A stretch of 64,000 bases of DNA from Stagnimonas sp965279705 (GTDB lineage Bacteria > Pseudomonadota > Gammaproteobacteria > Nevskiales > Nevskiaceae), in contig OZ257257.1 of the NCBI GenBank assembly GCA_965279705.1, positions 2,418,001-2,482,000 on the forward strand. Reading direction: 5' to 3'. The number at the start of each line of letters is the position of its first letter. The first letter of the stretch is position 1. Made by a program: the position numbers and the translations under genes. Positions 29,355 through 37,609 of the stretch are shown one piece after another. The notes below the pieces were generated by a model that was not told the DNA's origin, did not search any database, and saw only the letters and a list, made by a program, of their open reading frames with translations.

Positions 29355-30206
29355 TCAATTGCTACTGGACTTCTCGTCTGGCCCCACCACCAGCGACATG
29401 ATCGCGCGGTCGCCCTTGCCGATGGCATCGATGCGATCCGCATTGCCGCCCGAAAGGTCGATGCGATACAGCACCGCTCCCGCACCGCTGGCGGCCAGCG
29501 CTGCATAGGCGGTGTCGCCCTCAGGCTCGATGTCAAAGCCGGCATTGCTGGTGAAACTGGTCGCCAGTTTGGCGACAGTGGACAGTCGGCCGGTATTCGG
29601 CGAATCCGGCGCGCCATTTTTGCTGCCGATGCGCACGAGGCTCTGCGTGGTCACATCCAGCGCGAACAAGGTGGTGTTGGACGCGTTGGATTGATTGTTG
29701 TCGTAAGCCAAGGCGGCAATCTGCGGCGTGCGATTGTCATTGACGTCGCTGCCGTCGAAGAACAGATCCGTATCTGTGCCCGTCAGCGTGCCGTCGTTGG
29801 CATTGACGCGCAGGTTCTGCTCACTGGCCACCACGCGCAGCAAGTCTGCCTTGGGATTGAAGTCGATGACCGGATTGGTCAGCGTCTCGGTGGTGAACGA
29901 AGCCGTTCTGATAATCGTGGCCGCACCCGTTTTGGGGTTGATGGTGCAAATGCGCGTCTGGTTGGTCATGCAGTAGAAGGTGGCGTTGGCCGGCCGGTAG
30001 CTGAGCTGTATCAGGCTCTCGTTAGTGGCCAGCCCGGTGACTGAAACCTCTGTCTTGATCTTGGTCGGCTTGGCGGTATCAAAGCCCAGAATCTTGCCGG
30101 TGGTGGTCAGCGCATAGGCCGGGCGTTCGGTCTTGTTGCAGGCGGCAGTCAGCATCGTGGCGGAGAGCAGGCCAGTCAGTGTGATGCGACGGGTTATTGC
30201 ATTCAT
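29355..30206 (-). CDS. DUF4394 lipoprotein
   Basis: Predicted lipoprotein of 283 residues. The ATG at 30206 gives a signal with lipobox TAAC; the frame is open upstream but that extension is Cys-rich and unlike a signal. The mature protein repeats a beta-propeller-like pattern typical of DUF4394 (ALTTTGKILGFDTAKP, VIDFNPKADLLRVV, LRVNANDGTLTGTDTD, ALAYDNN). The function is unknown; relatives are secreted. It lies downstream of pspF on the same strand with an 80-base gap, so co-transcription is possible. Confidence 0.82.
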   Translation of the reverse strand: MNAITRRITLTGLLSATMLTAACNKTERPAYALTTTGKILGFDTAKPTKIKTEVSVTGLATNESLIQLSYRPANATFYCMTNQTRICTINPKTGAATIIRTASFTTETLTNPVIDFNPKADLLRVVASEQNLRVNANDGTLTGTDTDLFFDGSDVNDNRTPQIAALAYDNNQSNASNTTLFALDVTTQSLVRIGSKNGAPDSPNTGRLSTVAKLATSFTSNAGFDIEPEGDTAYAALAASGAGAVLYRIDLSGGNADRIDAIGKGDRAIMSLVVGPDEKSSSN

Positions 30207-30285
30207 TTCAGTTCCTTGCGGCAGCACAATCAGGTCGCGATTGTGGACAGGATGACGGCGAAAGTCTGCACAGCCTCCGCAGCAA

Positions 30286-31368
30286 CTACTGTCGCAGCTC
30301 TTCAATCAGCTTGTACTTGCGCAGCAGGCCGCGAAACTGGTGGTAATTGAGGCCGAGCAACTCGGCGGCGCGGGTCTGCTTGTGCTGCGCCTTTTCGAGC
30401 ACGGCACGCAGCAGGGCGACTTCGTAGTCGGCCATGTGGGTTTTGTGGTCGAGCGGAAACTGCCATGCGGCTTCGGCAGGACTTGCAGTCGTCGCCAAGC
30501 CTGGCATCGCAGGTGCAAGTGCAGCGACGCGTCCCACACCACTGGCCAATACGGTGCGCACCCGGAAGGGCGAATCGAAGGGATCGAGCGTGACGCTCTC
30601 CACCACCCGCCGCGCGTTGTCCAGCCGATACACCGAACGCTCCACCACGTTACGCAGCTCGCGCACGTTGCCAGGCCAGTTGTGACTGAGCAGCTGCTGC
30701 TCGGCGGCAGGCGAAAACCCAGCAAAGTACTCGCGCCCCAGCTCCTGCGCCATGCGCTCGCCGAAGCGCTGCGCCAGCAACAGGATGTCGTCGCGCCGCT
30801 CACGCATGGGCGGCACGGTGATGACCTCGAAGCTGAGTCGGTCGAGCAGATCCTCCCGAAACCGCTGGCTCGCCGCCAGTGCCGGCAGGTCTGCATTGGC
30901 GGCAGCGACCACGCGCACGTTCACCTTGGTTGTTTCAGACGAGCCCATGCGCTCGAACTCGCCGTATTCGAGCACACGCAGCAGCTTCTCTTGCAGGCGC
31001 AGGCTCATGCTCGACAGCTCGTCGAGAAACAGCGTCCCGCCATGCGCCAGCTCGAAGCGCCCGACGCGCGCTTTCACCGCACCGGTGTAAGCGCCGGCAA
31101 CATGGCCGAACAGCTCCGATTCGAGCAGCTCATCGTTCACCGCCGCGCAATTGAACTTCACGAAGCGCTTGCCCCAGCGCTCGCTCAGATAGTGCAGGCG
31201 TGCGGCGATCAGCTCCTTGCCGCTGCCGCGTTCGCCCACCACCAGCACAGGTTTATTGAGGCGGGCGGCGCGCGAGACTTGCTCCAGCACCGCCAGAAAA
31301 CACTCCGCCTCCCCCACCAGAGGCGGCAGGTTGGCAAGCAGGGAGGCAGCTTCGAGGTCTTCTTCCAT
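30286..31368 (-). CDS. pspF: PspF, sigma-54 enhancer-binding activator of the psp operon
   Basis: AAA+ activator of 360 residues with no N-terminal receiver domain. Walker A is GERGSGKE (45-52), the sigma-54 contact loop is GAYTGA (92-97) rather than the usual GAFTGA, Walker B is TLFLDE (112-117), and a Fis-like HTH at about 335-356 (TRAAELLGLNYHQFRGLLRK) binds DNA. In E. coli PspA inhibits PspF until membrane stress. It is divergent from the psp operon at 31552. The start ATG lacks a clear SD. Confidence 0.93.
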   Translation of the reverse strand: MEEDLEAASLLANLPPLVGEAECFLAVLEQVSRAARLNKPVLVVGERGSGKELIAARLHYLSERWGKRFVKFNCAAVNDELLESELFGHVAGAYTGAVKARVGRFELAHGGTLFLDELSSMSLRLQEKLLRVLEYGEFERMGSSETTKVNVRVVAAANADLPALAASQRFREDLLDRLSFEVITVPPMRERRDDILLLAQRFGERMAQELGREYFAGFSPAAEQQLLSHNWPGNVRELRNVVERSVYRLDNARRVVESVTLDPFDSPFRVRTVLASGVGRVAALAPAMPGLATTASPAEAAWQFPLDHKTHMADYEVALLRAVLEKAQHKQTRAAELLGLNYHQFRGLLRKYKLIEELRQ

Positions 31369-31372
31369 TTAC

Positions 31373-31387
31373 TGGTAATTTTTACCA
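31373..31387. promoter_or_regulatory. Candidate PspF upstream activating site
   Basis: Perfect inverted repeat TGGTAA / TTACCA around three T, 5 bases upstream of the pspF ATG and about 110 bases upstream of the -24 element of the psp promoter. Position and symmetry suit a PspF site that activates psp and could also repress pspF. This is inference from layout. Confidence 0.45.
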
Positions 31388-31461
31388 CTATATGAATAAT
31401 ATCGCCATCCTGAAAGTGATTTACATCGACTTAAAGCACGTCTTAAAACACCTATAAATCG

Positions 31462-31474
31462 AATCAAGACAATG
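31462..31474 (+). promoter_or_regulatory. Candidate IHF site in the psp promoter region
   Basis: AATCAA-N4-ATG matches the IHF core (WATCAANNNNTTR) at all but one specified base. It lies between the candidate PspF site and the sigma-54 promoter, as in the E. coli psp regulatory region. Confidence 0.35.
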
Positions 31475-31497
31475 GTCTGCATGATTATTTTTGCGGC

Positions 31498-31513
31498 TGG
31501 CACAAGCCTCGCA
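31498..31513 (+). promoter_or_regulatory. Sigma-54 promoter of the psp operon
   Basis: TGGCAC-N5-TCGCA, with the invariant GG at 31499-31500 and GC at 31511-31512 exactly spaced for -24/-12. The predicted start is near 31523-31525, giving a short leader before the ATG at 31552. It is the expected target of PspF. Confidence 0.85.
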
Positions 31514-31551
31514 ATAGAGATGGCACGAGTAACCCAAAACGGAGCCAAATC

Positions 31552-31917
31552 ATGAAACTCACCACTTTTATCGCCGCCACCCTCGCCACTGCCGCCGTCG
31601 CCGCCCAAGCCAGTGGCGTGGTATTCAACACCCCCGTCACTTACACCGAGCCCGTCACTTACGCGGCTGGCGTCACCTACCTGGCACCTGTCACCTACTC
31701 GAAGACCGCGATGAACGAGGCGCAGGCCAAGGCCGCTGCGACGCCGGTGGTGCTGGAGCGTGTCATCGTCACCCCGACCCGCACCTACGCCGAGCAGGAA
31801 TGGCATGTGCATCTGGCCAGCAAGAAAGTCCCTGCCCAGTTCTACCCCGTACGGAGCGAGCGCCGCGTTGAAACCCGCTCGCACAACAACTTCCGCATCC
31901 TGCTCCCCCTGCAATAA
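31552..31917 (+). CDS. Unknown secreted protein, first gene of the psp operon
   Basis: Protein of 121 residues that I do not recognise. It has a clear signal peptide (KLTTF, hydrophobic Ala-rich core, cleavage near AQASG), so it should be periplasmic. Residues 28-51 contain four copies of a hexapeptide, [PG]VTYxx (P28, P34, G40, P46), followed by an Ala/Gln-rich stretch and a basic C-terminal half with VERVIVTPTRTY-like beta strands and RSERRVETRSHNN. Positioned directly after the sigma-54 promoter and 13 bases before pspA, it must be induced with psp. No similar gene is part of the classic pspABCDE operon. Confidence 0.8.
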   Translation: MKLTTFIAATLATAAVAAQASGVVFNTPVTYTEPVTYAAGVTYLAPVTYSKTAMNEAQAKAAATPVVLERVIVTPTRTYAEQEWHVHLASKKVPAQFYPVRSERRVETRSHNNFRILLPLQ

Positions 31918-31930
31918 CACCGAGACCGAA

Positions 31931-32593
31931 ATGGGCATCTTTTCCCGCACCAAAGACGTTCAGCAGGCTGATATTGAAGCCTTGCTGTCGTCATCCAACG
32001 ACCCGCTGAAAACAGCGCGTCTCATCATCAACGAGATGGAGGACACGCTCGTGGAAGCCCGCTCAACCGCCGTGCGCACGCTCGCCCGCAAGAAGGAAAT
32101 CCAGCGCCGCATGGATGACCTCAAGAACCAGTCGCAAGATTGGGAGCGCAAGGCTTCGCTCGCGCTTGAAAAAGATCGTGACGACCTCGCCCGTGGCGCA
32201 CTCGCCGTGAAGTTGCGCGTCGAGCAGGAGCGCGCACAGATCGCAGAGCTGCTGCCGCCGGTGGAGATCGAGCTGGAAAAGCTCGACGCTGATCTCGCTG
32301 ATCTGCGCGTGAAGCTGGCCGAGGCCCGCAGCCGCCATCGCCTGCTCGCTTTGCAGAGTGCCACCGCTACCGCCCGCAAGGACGTGCGCGGCGTGCTCAC
32401 CAGCGACAAGAGCAATGTCGCACTCGACGTGCTGGCACGCGATGTGGATCGTCTGGGTGCCGAGGCCGAAGCCTATGACCTGGGTAAAGCCAAGCTCGAA
32501 GACCAGTTTGCACAATTGGAACGCGCCGACGCGGTGGAGACGGAACTCGCCAAACTGCGCGGAAAACTCAACAACAAGAACGAAGGGACTTGA
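31931..32593 (+). CDS. pspA: Phage shock protein A
   Basis: PspA/IM30 family protein of 220 residues, almost wholly coiled coil. It starts MGIFSRTKDV, which forms the amphipathic membrane-sensing helix, and contains DPLKTARLIINEMEDTL, the family signature. In relatives it oligomerises on damaged inner membranes and, when free, inhibits PspF. The frame is open upstream inside the preceding gene, but the family start fixes the ATG at 31931. Confidence 0.95.
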   Translation: MGIFSRTKDVQQADIEALLSSSNDPLKTARLIINEMEDTLVEARSTAVRTLARKKEIQRRMDDLKNQSQDWERKASLALEKDRDDLARGALAVKLRVEQERAQIAELLPPVEIELEKLDADLADLRVKLAEARSRHRLLALQSATATARKDVRGVLTSDKSNVALDVLARDVDRLGAEAEAYDLGKAKLEDQFAQLERADAVETELAKLRGKLNNKNEGT

Positions 32594-32596
32594 ACC

Positions 32597-32920
32597 GTGG
32601 AAATCAATATTGATAGCGTGCCCACAGCCGCCAACGCCGCCGTGCAGATCTCGGACGGAATGCCCGATGCCGCCATCGTCGTCGCCGGCACCGTGGGCGC
32701 GGGCCTGATCCTGTTCGTGCTGTTTGTGCTGCCAATCTGGCTGTTTCTGCACTACCGCTCGCGCACCAAGCACCTGGCCCCACCGCCGGTGGTCACAGCA
32801 GTGCGGCCCGCCGCCTATGAAGACCTCGCTGAACTCGCCCGTATCGCCGAACGCATTGAAAACCGCCTGGATGCTGTCGAAACCCTGATGGACGCTGAAA
32901 ACCCCCGCTGGAGAAACTGA
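32597..32920 (+). CDS. pspB: PspB-like envelope stress protein
   Basis: Protein of 107 residues. A periplasmic N-terminal tail of about 25 residues precedes one membrane helix (about 26-52), the typical HYRSR boundary, and a cytosolic helix ending RIAERIENRLDAVETLMDAENPRWR, which matches the PspB C-terminal pattern (shown here in part; key residues are the paired Arg and the closing W-R). It is longer at the N-terminus than E. coli PspB. The gene lies 3 bases after pspA and 2 before pspC. Confidence 0.82.
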   Translation: MEINIDSVPTAANAAVQISDGMPDAAIVVAGTVGAGLILFVLFVLPIWLFLHYRSRTKHLAPPPVVTAVRPAAYEDLAELARIAERIENRLDAVETLMDAENPRWRN

Positions 32921-32922
32921 AC

Positions 32923-33384
32923 ATGAGCAACAACACCACCTCAAAAATCCGCACTGGCTTTCTTTCAGAGATGCAGCGCTACCCGGCGCAGGGCTGGCTC
33001 GCCGGCGTCTGCCGCGGCATAGCCGACTATTTCGACTGGAAGGTGCAGTGGGTGCGCGTCATCGTCATCGCCATCCTCATCCTCACCACCGCCTGGCCGG
33101 TCATCATCGTCTACGGCGTGCTCTGGTACGTGATGGAAGAAGGCGATCTCAATAACCCCAACCGCCCCAAGTGGAGCGACATGCCGCTGGCCGCCGCCCG
33201 TGCCGCCGGCACCACCGCCAGCACCGAGACCGCGAGCACCACCATGCGCGACATCAAGGAACGCTTCATGCGCCTCGACGACCGCCTGCGCAAGCTCGAA
33301 GATTCGGCGCTGAACAAGGACGACGCCCTGCGCCGCGAGATCGACAAGCTCGCGGACGACGGCGGCACGCCGCCCAAGGTCTAA
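32923..33384 (+). CDS. pspC: PspC domain envelope stress protein
   Basis: Protein of 153 residues. A PspC domain occupies about 15-75 (GWLAGVCRGIADYFDWKVQWVR followed in the membrane by VIVIAILILTT), with the standard GVCRGIA motif and one or two membrane helices. A linker and a C-terminal coiled coil (RFMRLDDRLRKLED) follow. It recruits PspA under stress together with PspB. Confidence 0.93.
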   Translation: MSNNTTSKIRTGFLSEMQRYPAQGWLAGVCRGIADYFDWKVQWVRVIVIAILILTTAWPVIIVYGVLWYVMEEGDLNNPNRPKWSDMPLAAARAAGTTASTETASTTMRDIKERFMRLDDRLRKLEDSALNKDDALRREIDKLADDGGTPPKV

Positions 33385-33388
33385 AGCC

Positions 33389-33583
33389 ATGGTCGCCTTC
33401 CTGCTCTGGGTGCTGCTCTTCGTGGTGTGCTGGCCGCTTGCACTGCTAGCGCTGATCCTCTACCCCATCGTCTGGCTGGTGCTGCTGCCGTTTCGGCTGC
33501 TCGGGTTTGCGGTGGAGGGCGTCTTCGGTTTCTTGAAGGCGCTGCTGATGCTGCCCGCGCGTGCGCTCGGTGCAAAGAGTTGA
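33389..33583 (+). CDS. Small membrane protein at the end of the psp operon
   Basis: Protein of 64 residues, mostly hydrophobic, with two likely helices (about 3-22 and 24-42) and an amphipathic tail ending LPARALGAKS. It begins 4 bases after the pspC stop, so it belongs to the operon. It is not recognisably PspD or PspG; the function is unknown. Confidence 0.7.
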   Translation: MVAFLLWVLLFVVCWPLALLALILYPIVWLVLLPFRLLGFAVEGVFGFLKALLMLPARALGAKS

Positions 33584-33590
33584 GCCTGCG

Positions 33591-34028
33591 ATGAACTACA
33601 CGGTGCGCCAAGCACAGCGTCAGGACATTCCAGACATGCATCGCGTGCGTTTAGCCGTTAGGGAGAACCGCCTCACCTCGTCAGTGATTTCTGAAGACAG
33701 TTATGTGCCGGAAATTGAGAGCACCGGACGGGGGTGGGTCGGTGAAGTCGATGGCAAGATTGTGGGGTTCGCCGTTGGAAACCGCACTAAAGGCAGCATC
33801 TGGGCGCTATTCATCGACCCCGATTACGAAGGGCGCGGCTTGGGCCGACGGCTGCACGACACAATAATTGACTGGCTATGGTCACAAGGGCTCAAACAGC
33901 TTTCGCTGACTACAGATCGCGGTACTAGAGCTCAGCATTTTTACGAAGCAGCGGGCTGGCTGTGTTCTGAGCAGAGCAAGGATGGTGAATTGCGGTTCGA
34001 GCGGACCGCTCCCCCGCCCATTGCGTGA
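33591..34028 (+). CDS. GNAT-family N-acetyltransferase
   Basis: Acetyltransferase of 145 residues. It shows the acetyl-CoA binding motif A YEGRGLGRRLHD after the beta-4 strand (IWALFIDPD), and a C-terminal HFYEAAGW. The start at 33591 overlaps nothing and comes 7 bases after the small membrane protein, so it may be the last gene of the psp transcript. The acceptor substrate is unknown. Base use is a little more AT-rich than its neighbours. Confidence 0.88.
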   Translation: MNYTVRQAQRQDIPDMHRVRLAVRENRLTSSVISEDSYVPEIESTGRGWVGEVDGKIVGFAVGNRTKGSIWALFIDPDYEGRGLGRRLHDTIIDWLWSQGLKQLSLTTDRGTRAQHFYEAAGWLCSEQSKDGELRFERTAPPPIA

Positions 34029-34121
34029 AGGGCAGTCGGCAACGCCGATGCAATGAGAAATTGCATTAGCCAAGCATCACCACACTGCGAGTCCACATTG
34101 AGTTAGGAGTAAGCGTTCCGC

Positions 34122-35174
34122 CTACTCAGCCCGAACTGCGCATTCGCACACCAGCGCCCAGCCTTGGCCGGACTGTCGCAGCTCGCGCACCACTGGTGCA
34201 GTGCACTGCGCCGAGGTCAGCGAGACCTTTGCAGCCAGCGCACCCAGCGAGGCCGTGATCGCCTCGTGAGTGACCTCGGGTGTGAACAGCAGCATCGTCT
34301 GCGCAGACTTGTCGCTGGCTTGTTTAGTCCATGAGGCCACTACCAAGCCACGCCAGAGCATCGGTGCACTGAGAGCCACAGTCTCGGCAGCGCAGCTTTG
34401 AGCCCACTGCTCGAGCGCGGCGGCGACACCCGCATCGCTGGCAACTGCTGCCGGTGCGTCATGCCTGGTCATCTGGTTCGCCGTGGGCGACGCACGACTG
34501 GCCTTGGCCATCGGCGCTGCAGCCGCCGCAAAGCGCTCTTGCCGCTGCATCGACTCAGACGCCACAGCACCGGCCGCTGCCGACGGCATCGCAGCGTCAG
34601 CTGCCATCGCCGCGATCTCCGGCTCAGACGCTGGCACTGGCGCGTCCGCCATCGTCATCATGGGTGGCGGTGGGGCGGGTGGCGGAGCGACATCCGCTGA
34701 TGCGGCGCGACGCTTCTCTGCGGGCGGTGCTGGCTTGGGTTTAGCGGCTACTGCAGAGGCCTGCTTCTGATCGATCTCGGCTTCTTCGCGAGCGGGAGCG
34801 GCTTCCGCCAGCACTTCAGCCTTGGCGGCGTCCTGCACGGTCTCAGGCACCGCGGGCGCAACCGCAGGTACAGCATGATCTGGCGGCGCCATGACCTCTT
34901 GCTGCACCACCGGATCACGCTGTATCTGCAAGAAAACGCCAAAGCTCAGCACCACCACGGCCGCCGCTGCCAGCGGCGTCTGCCAGCGGCGACGCCGCAC
35001 GCGCGCTACTGGCTGGGCAGCGGCTTCCCGGGCGACACGCAGGATTGCCGCATCGAGATGCACAGGGGCTTGCTCCTGCGCCATCGAGCGATAGGTCTCG
35101 CGCACGGCACCTTGCTCGGCGAGAAACTCGTCGAGCAGATGATCATCAGGCTTGATCGACTCAGGGCCAGACAT
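34122..35174 (-). CDS. Putative anti-sigma-type membrane protein
   Basis: Protein of 350 residues. A cytosolic N-terminal region of about 80 residues (DDHLLDEFLAEQGAVRETYR) is followed by Arg-rich RRRRW, one membrane helix (about 75-93), then a long Ala/Pro/Glu-rich low-complexity stretch with PPPAPPPPMM, and a C-terminal domain with three or four Cys. Its start overlaps the ECF sigma gene by 14 bases, the usual place for an anti-sigma factor, although I see no zinc-binding ZAS motif. The role is inferred from context. Confidence 0.7.
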   Translation of the reverse strand: MSGPESIKPDDHLLDEFLAEQGAVRETYRSMAQEQAPVHLDAAILRVAREAAAQPVARVRRRRWQTPLAAAAVVVLSFGVFLQIQRDPVVQQEVMAPPDHAVPAVAPAVPETVQDAAKAEVLAEAAPAREEAEIDQKQASAVAAKPKPAPPAEKRRAASADVAPPPAPPPPMMTMADAPVPASEPEIAAMAADAAMPSAAAGAVASESMQRQERFAAAAAPMAKASRASPTANQMTRHDAPAAVASDAGVAAALEQWAQSCAAETVALSAPMLWRGLVVASWTKQASDKSAQTMLLFTPEVTHEAITASLGALAAKVSLTSAQCTAPVVRELRQSGQGWALVCECAVRAE

Positions 35175-35721
35175 CGGCAAGCTCCTTTCTGAGTTTGACC
35201 AGCGCATAGCGCAGACGACTCTTCACCGTCTCGCGACCTACACCCTGAGTGGTGGCAATGTCTTCCAGCGACAAGCCACCTTCGGCTTGCAACAGAAAGG
35301 CTTCGCGCTGTTCGGGGGCCAAGCCCGCCAGCGCGGCCAGCAAGCGAGTGCCTTGCTCGGACTGCACGGCGCGGGCAGCAGGTGTTTCGTGCTCAAAGCC
35401 TGCAAGCTCTTGCGCGGTCTCATCTAGTTCGTCGTGCGGCTTGGCTGCACGCCAGTGATCGACCAGTCGGTTATGCGCGAGCCGATACAGCCAGGTCGCG
35501 AAGCGCGCCGTGGGTTGATAACTGGCGCGGCTCTTCACCACGCTGGCCCAGACATCCTGAAACAGCTCGGCCGTCGACGCCTCGTTGTGGCTGCCACGCA
35601 ACAGATAACGCCACACGCCGTCCTTGTGTCTTGCATAAAGCGGGGCAAAGGCGGCGGCCTCGCCAGCGGCGTAGCGCAGCATCAGCGTCTCGTCGGTGGG
35701 GTCGGGTTGGGCGGCAGCCAT
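35161..35721 (-). CDS. ECF RNA polymerase sigma factor
   Basis: Sigma-70 family ECF protein of 186 residues. Region 2 includes FAPLYARHKDGVWRYL and TARFATWLYRLAHNRLVDHWR; region 4 includes LAPEQREAFLLQAEGGLSLEDIA and GVGRETVKSRLRYALVKLR, an HTH. The ATG at 35721 is the best start; upstream codons do not match the family. It is downstream of the VWA gene by 55 bases and overlaps the putative anti-sigma gene. Confidence 0.92.
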   Translation of the reverse strand: MAAAQPDPTDETLMLRYAAGEAAAFAPLYARHKDGVWRYLLRGSHNEASTAELFQDVWASVVKSRASYQPTARFATWLYRLAHNRLVDHWRAAKPHDELDETAQELAGFEHETPAARAVQSEQGTRLLAALAGLAPEQREAFLLQAEGGLSLEDIATTQGVGRETVKSRLRYALVKLRKELADVWP

Positions 35722-35776
35722 GCCGCGATGATGAGCGAGTGCCCCCACCGCGCCAAGGCCACCATCCACAATCGAC

Positions 35777-37531
35777 CTACTCCGATACGCTCACCGTCGC
35801 CGGTGTGCTGGCCGACAGGCTCTGCGCCAGTCCCACCAGCTTCACGAATTCGCCCACCGACTCGCTGTCATCCGCCGCGCGGGCAGACTTGGCCAGCGCC
35901 GCAATCTGCTCGTAGCCAAAGTCGCCAGTGTAAGTGCCGCCCTTCAATTTCTGGCCAAAGGCCGCCACCGCAGCCGTGAGTCGTAGCGCATCGCTGGCTT
36001 GCGCGAACGGCACGGCGCTGCTGGCACGCACCGGCTGCTCGATGAGGCGGCTCGTGTCCTGCTCCGGGCGTTTGTAGCGCAGGCGCACAAAGGCCATCTC
36101 ATTGGATTTGGCTGCTGCCTTCGACTCGTTGCTGTAACGAAGCGGCTCAACGCGTTCACCGCCCTCGCCCACCAAGGCCACCTCATACAGGGCGGTGACG
36201 GAATGCCCCGCGCCGATGTCGCCCGCATCGACCTTGTCGTTGCTGAAGTCCTCGCGCTTGAGCGCACGGTTCTCGTAGCCGATCAGCCGGTATTCGGCGA
36301 CCACCGTCGGGTTGAACTCGACCTGGATCTTCACATCGCGCGCAATCGTTAGCAGCGTAGCGCTACGTTGCGCAACGAGCACTTTCTGTGCCTCTTGCAG
36401 CGAGTCGATGTAACTGTAGTTGCCGTCGCCGCTATCGGCCAGCTGCTCCATCAGATGCTCGTTGTAATTGCCAGCGCCGTAGCCGAGCGTGGTGAGTGCG
36501 ATACCGGTCTTGCGCTTGTCTTTCACCATGTCGATCAGCGTCTCGAAGCGAGACACACCGACATTGAAGTCGCCATCGGTCGCCAGCAGGATGCGGTTAT
36601 TGCCGCCCTTGATGAAGGCCTTCTCCGCCTGCTGATACGCCATCTGGATACCCGCACCACCCGCCGTGCCGCCACCGGAGGTGAGTCGGTCGATGGCCTG
36701 CTCGATCGTCGCGCGCTGATCGCCCGGTGTCGGCTCCAGCACCACCGCCGTCGCACCCGCATACGTGACGAGGCTGATGCGGTCCTTCGCGGTGAGCTGG
36801 CGCGCCAGTAGCTTGAGCGAGGATTGTACCAGCGGCAGCTTGTCGGGGCTGTTCATCGAGCCGGAGACATCGACCAGAAACACCAGGTTGGAAGGCGGTA
36901 CCGGGCCAGTCGGCGCATAGCCCTTGATGCCGACGCGCAACAGTTTCGTCTTCGTATTCCAGGGCGTGGTGGCGACCTCCGTATGCACCGCAAACGGCGT
37001 GTCGAGCGACTTCGCCGGCGCATCCTTCAAGGTGAAATAGTTGATGAGCTCTTCCACCCGCACCGCATCGGTCGGCGGCAACTGACCCTGATTCAGAAAG
37101 CGCCGCACATTGCTGTAGCTGCCGGTATCGACATCGATGCTGAAGGTGGAGACGGGCTGCCCGGCGGCGCGCAGCACCGGGTTGTCGGCGACGTTGGCGT
37201 AGTTCTCGCGATCTTCCGGCTGCATCTGCGGCATCGGCGCGGGCGCGTAGGCAAAGCCCACCGAGGGTGCGGCCATCATCTTGCTGGCCGAGCGAACGAG
37301 GCGGGAATCTTCTGTGCGTCGCTCCGCTTTTTGCGCGGCTACGGCACCTGCCGCAATGGCCTGATCCATCGCCTGCACCTCCGCCACCTTGGGCTCGCTG
37401 GCCGTCGGCATCAGGGGCGGTGCAGGCGGCGGCTGGGCCGCTTCCGTCTCAGCGATGGGCGTCGAGGTGGTCGAGCAGGCGCTGAAGGTCAGCGCGGCGA
37501 GTGCGAAAGCGGTAAGGCGAAGGGCTTGCAT
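35777..37531 (-). CDS. VWA-domain lipoprotein (YfbK type)
   Basis: Protein of 584 residues. The signal has lipobox FSAC (Cys19). Then come a Pro/Glu-rich linker, the von Willebrand N-terminal domain (NVRRFLNQGQLPPTDAVR region), a VWA domain with an intact MIDAS DVSGSMNS, and a C-terminal DUF3520 domain. The VWA domain binds a metal and a protein partner; function in the periplasm is unknown. I chose the ATG at 37531, preceded by GGAG at 6 bases; a TTG 12 bases earlier is less likely. It is the first gene of the VWA-sigma-anti-sigma set. Confidence 0.9.
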   Translation of the reverse strand: MQALRLTAFALAALTFSACSTTSTPIAETEAAQPPPAPPLMPTASEPKVAEVQAMDQAIAAGAVAAQKAERRTEDSRLVRSASKMMAAPSVGFAYAPAPMPQMQPEDRENYANVADNPVLRAAGQPVSTFSIDVDTGSYSNVRRFLNQGQLPPTDAVRVEELINYFTLKDAPAKSLDTPFAVHTEVATTPWNTKTKLLRVGIKGYAPTGPVPPSNLVFLVDVSGSMNSPDKLPLVQSSLKLLARQLTAKDRISLVTYAGATAVVLEPTPGDQRATIEQAIDRLTSGGGTAGGAGIQMAYQQAEKAFIKGGNNRILLATDGDFNVGVSRFETLIDMVKDKRKTGIALTTLGYGAGNYNEHLMEQLADSGDGNYSYIDSLQEAQKVLVAQRSATLLTIARDVKIQVEFNPTVVAEYRLIGYENRALKREDFSNDKVDAGDIGAGHSVTALYEVALVGEGGERVEPLRYSNESKAAAKSNEMAFVRLRYKRPEQDTSRLIEQPVRASSAVPFAQASDALRLTAAVAAFGQKLKGGTYTGDFGYEQIAALAKSARAADDSESVGEFVKLVGLAQSLSASTPATVSVSE

Positions 37532-37609
37532 GGAGGTCTCCAAATCGTGGGCGTGTGCGGCTTGCCACTGCTTAAACGGAGCATCCCCTAAAATGGGGTT
37601 AATGTTTTT

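Noticed and set aside
37585..37598. CCCC-N6-GGGG inverted repeat between the VWA and cobB genes
   Set aside because: Only 4-bp arms; no T-run in the useful direction and no promoter geometry that would make it an operator call.
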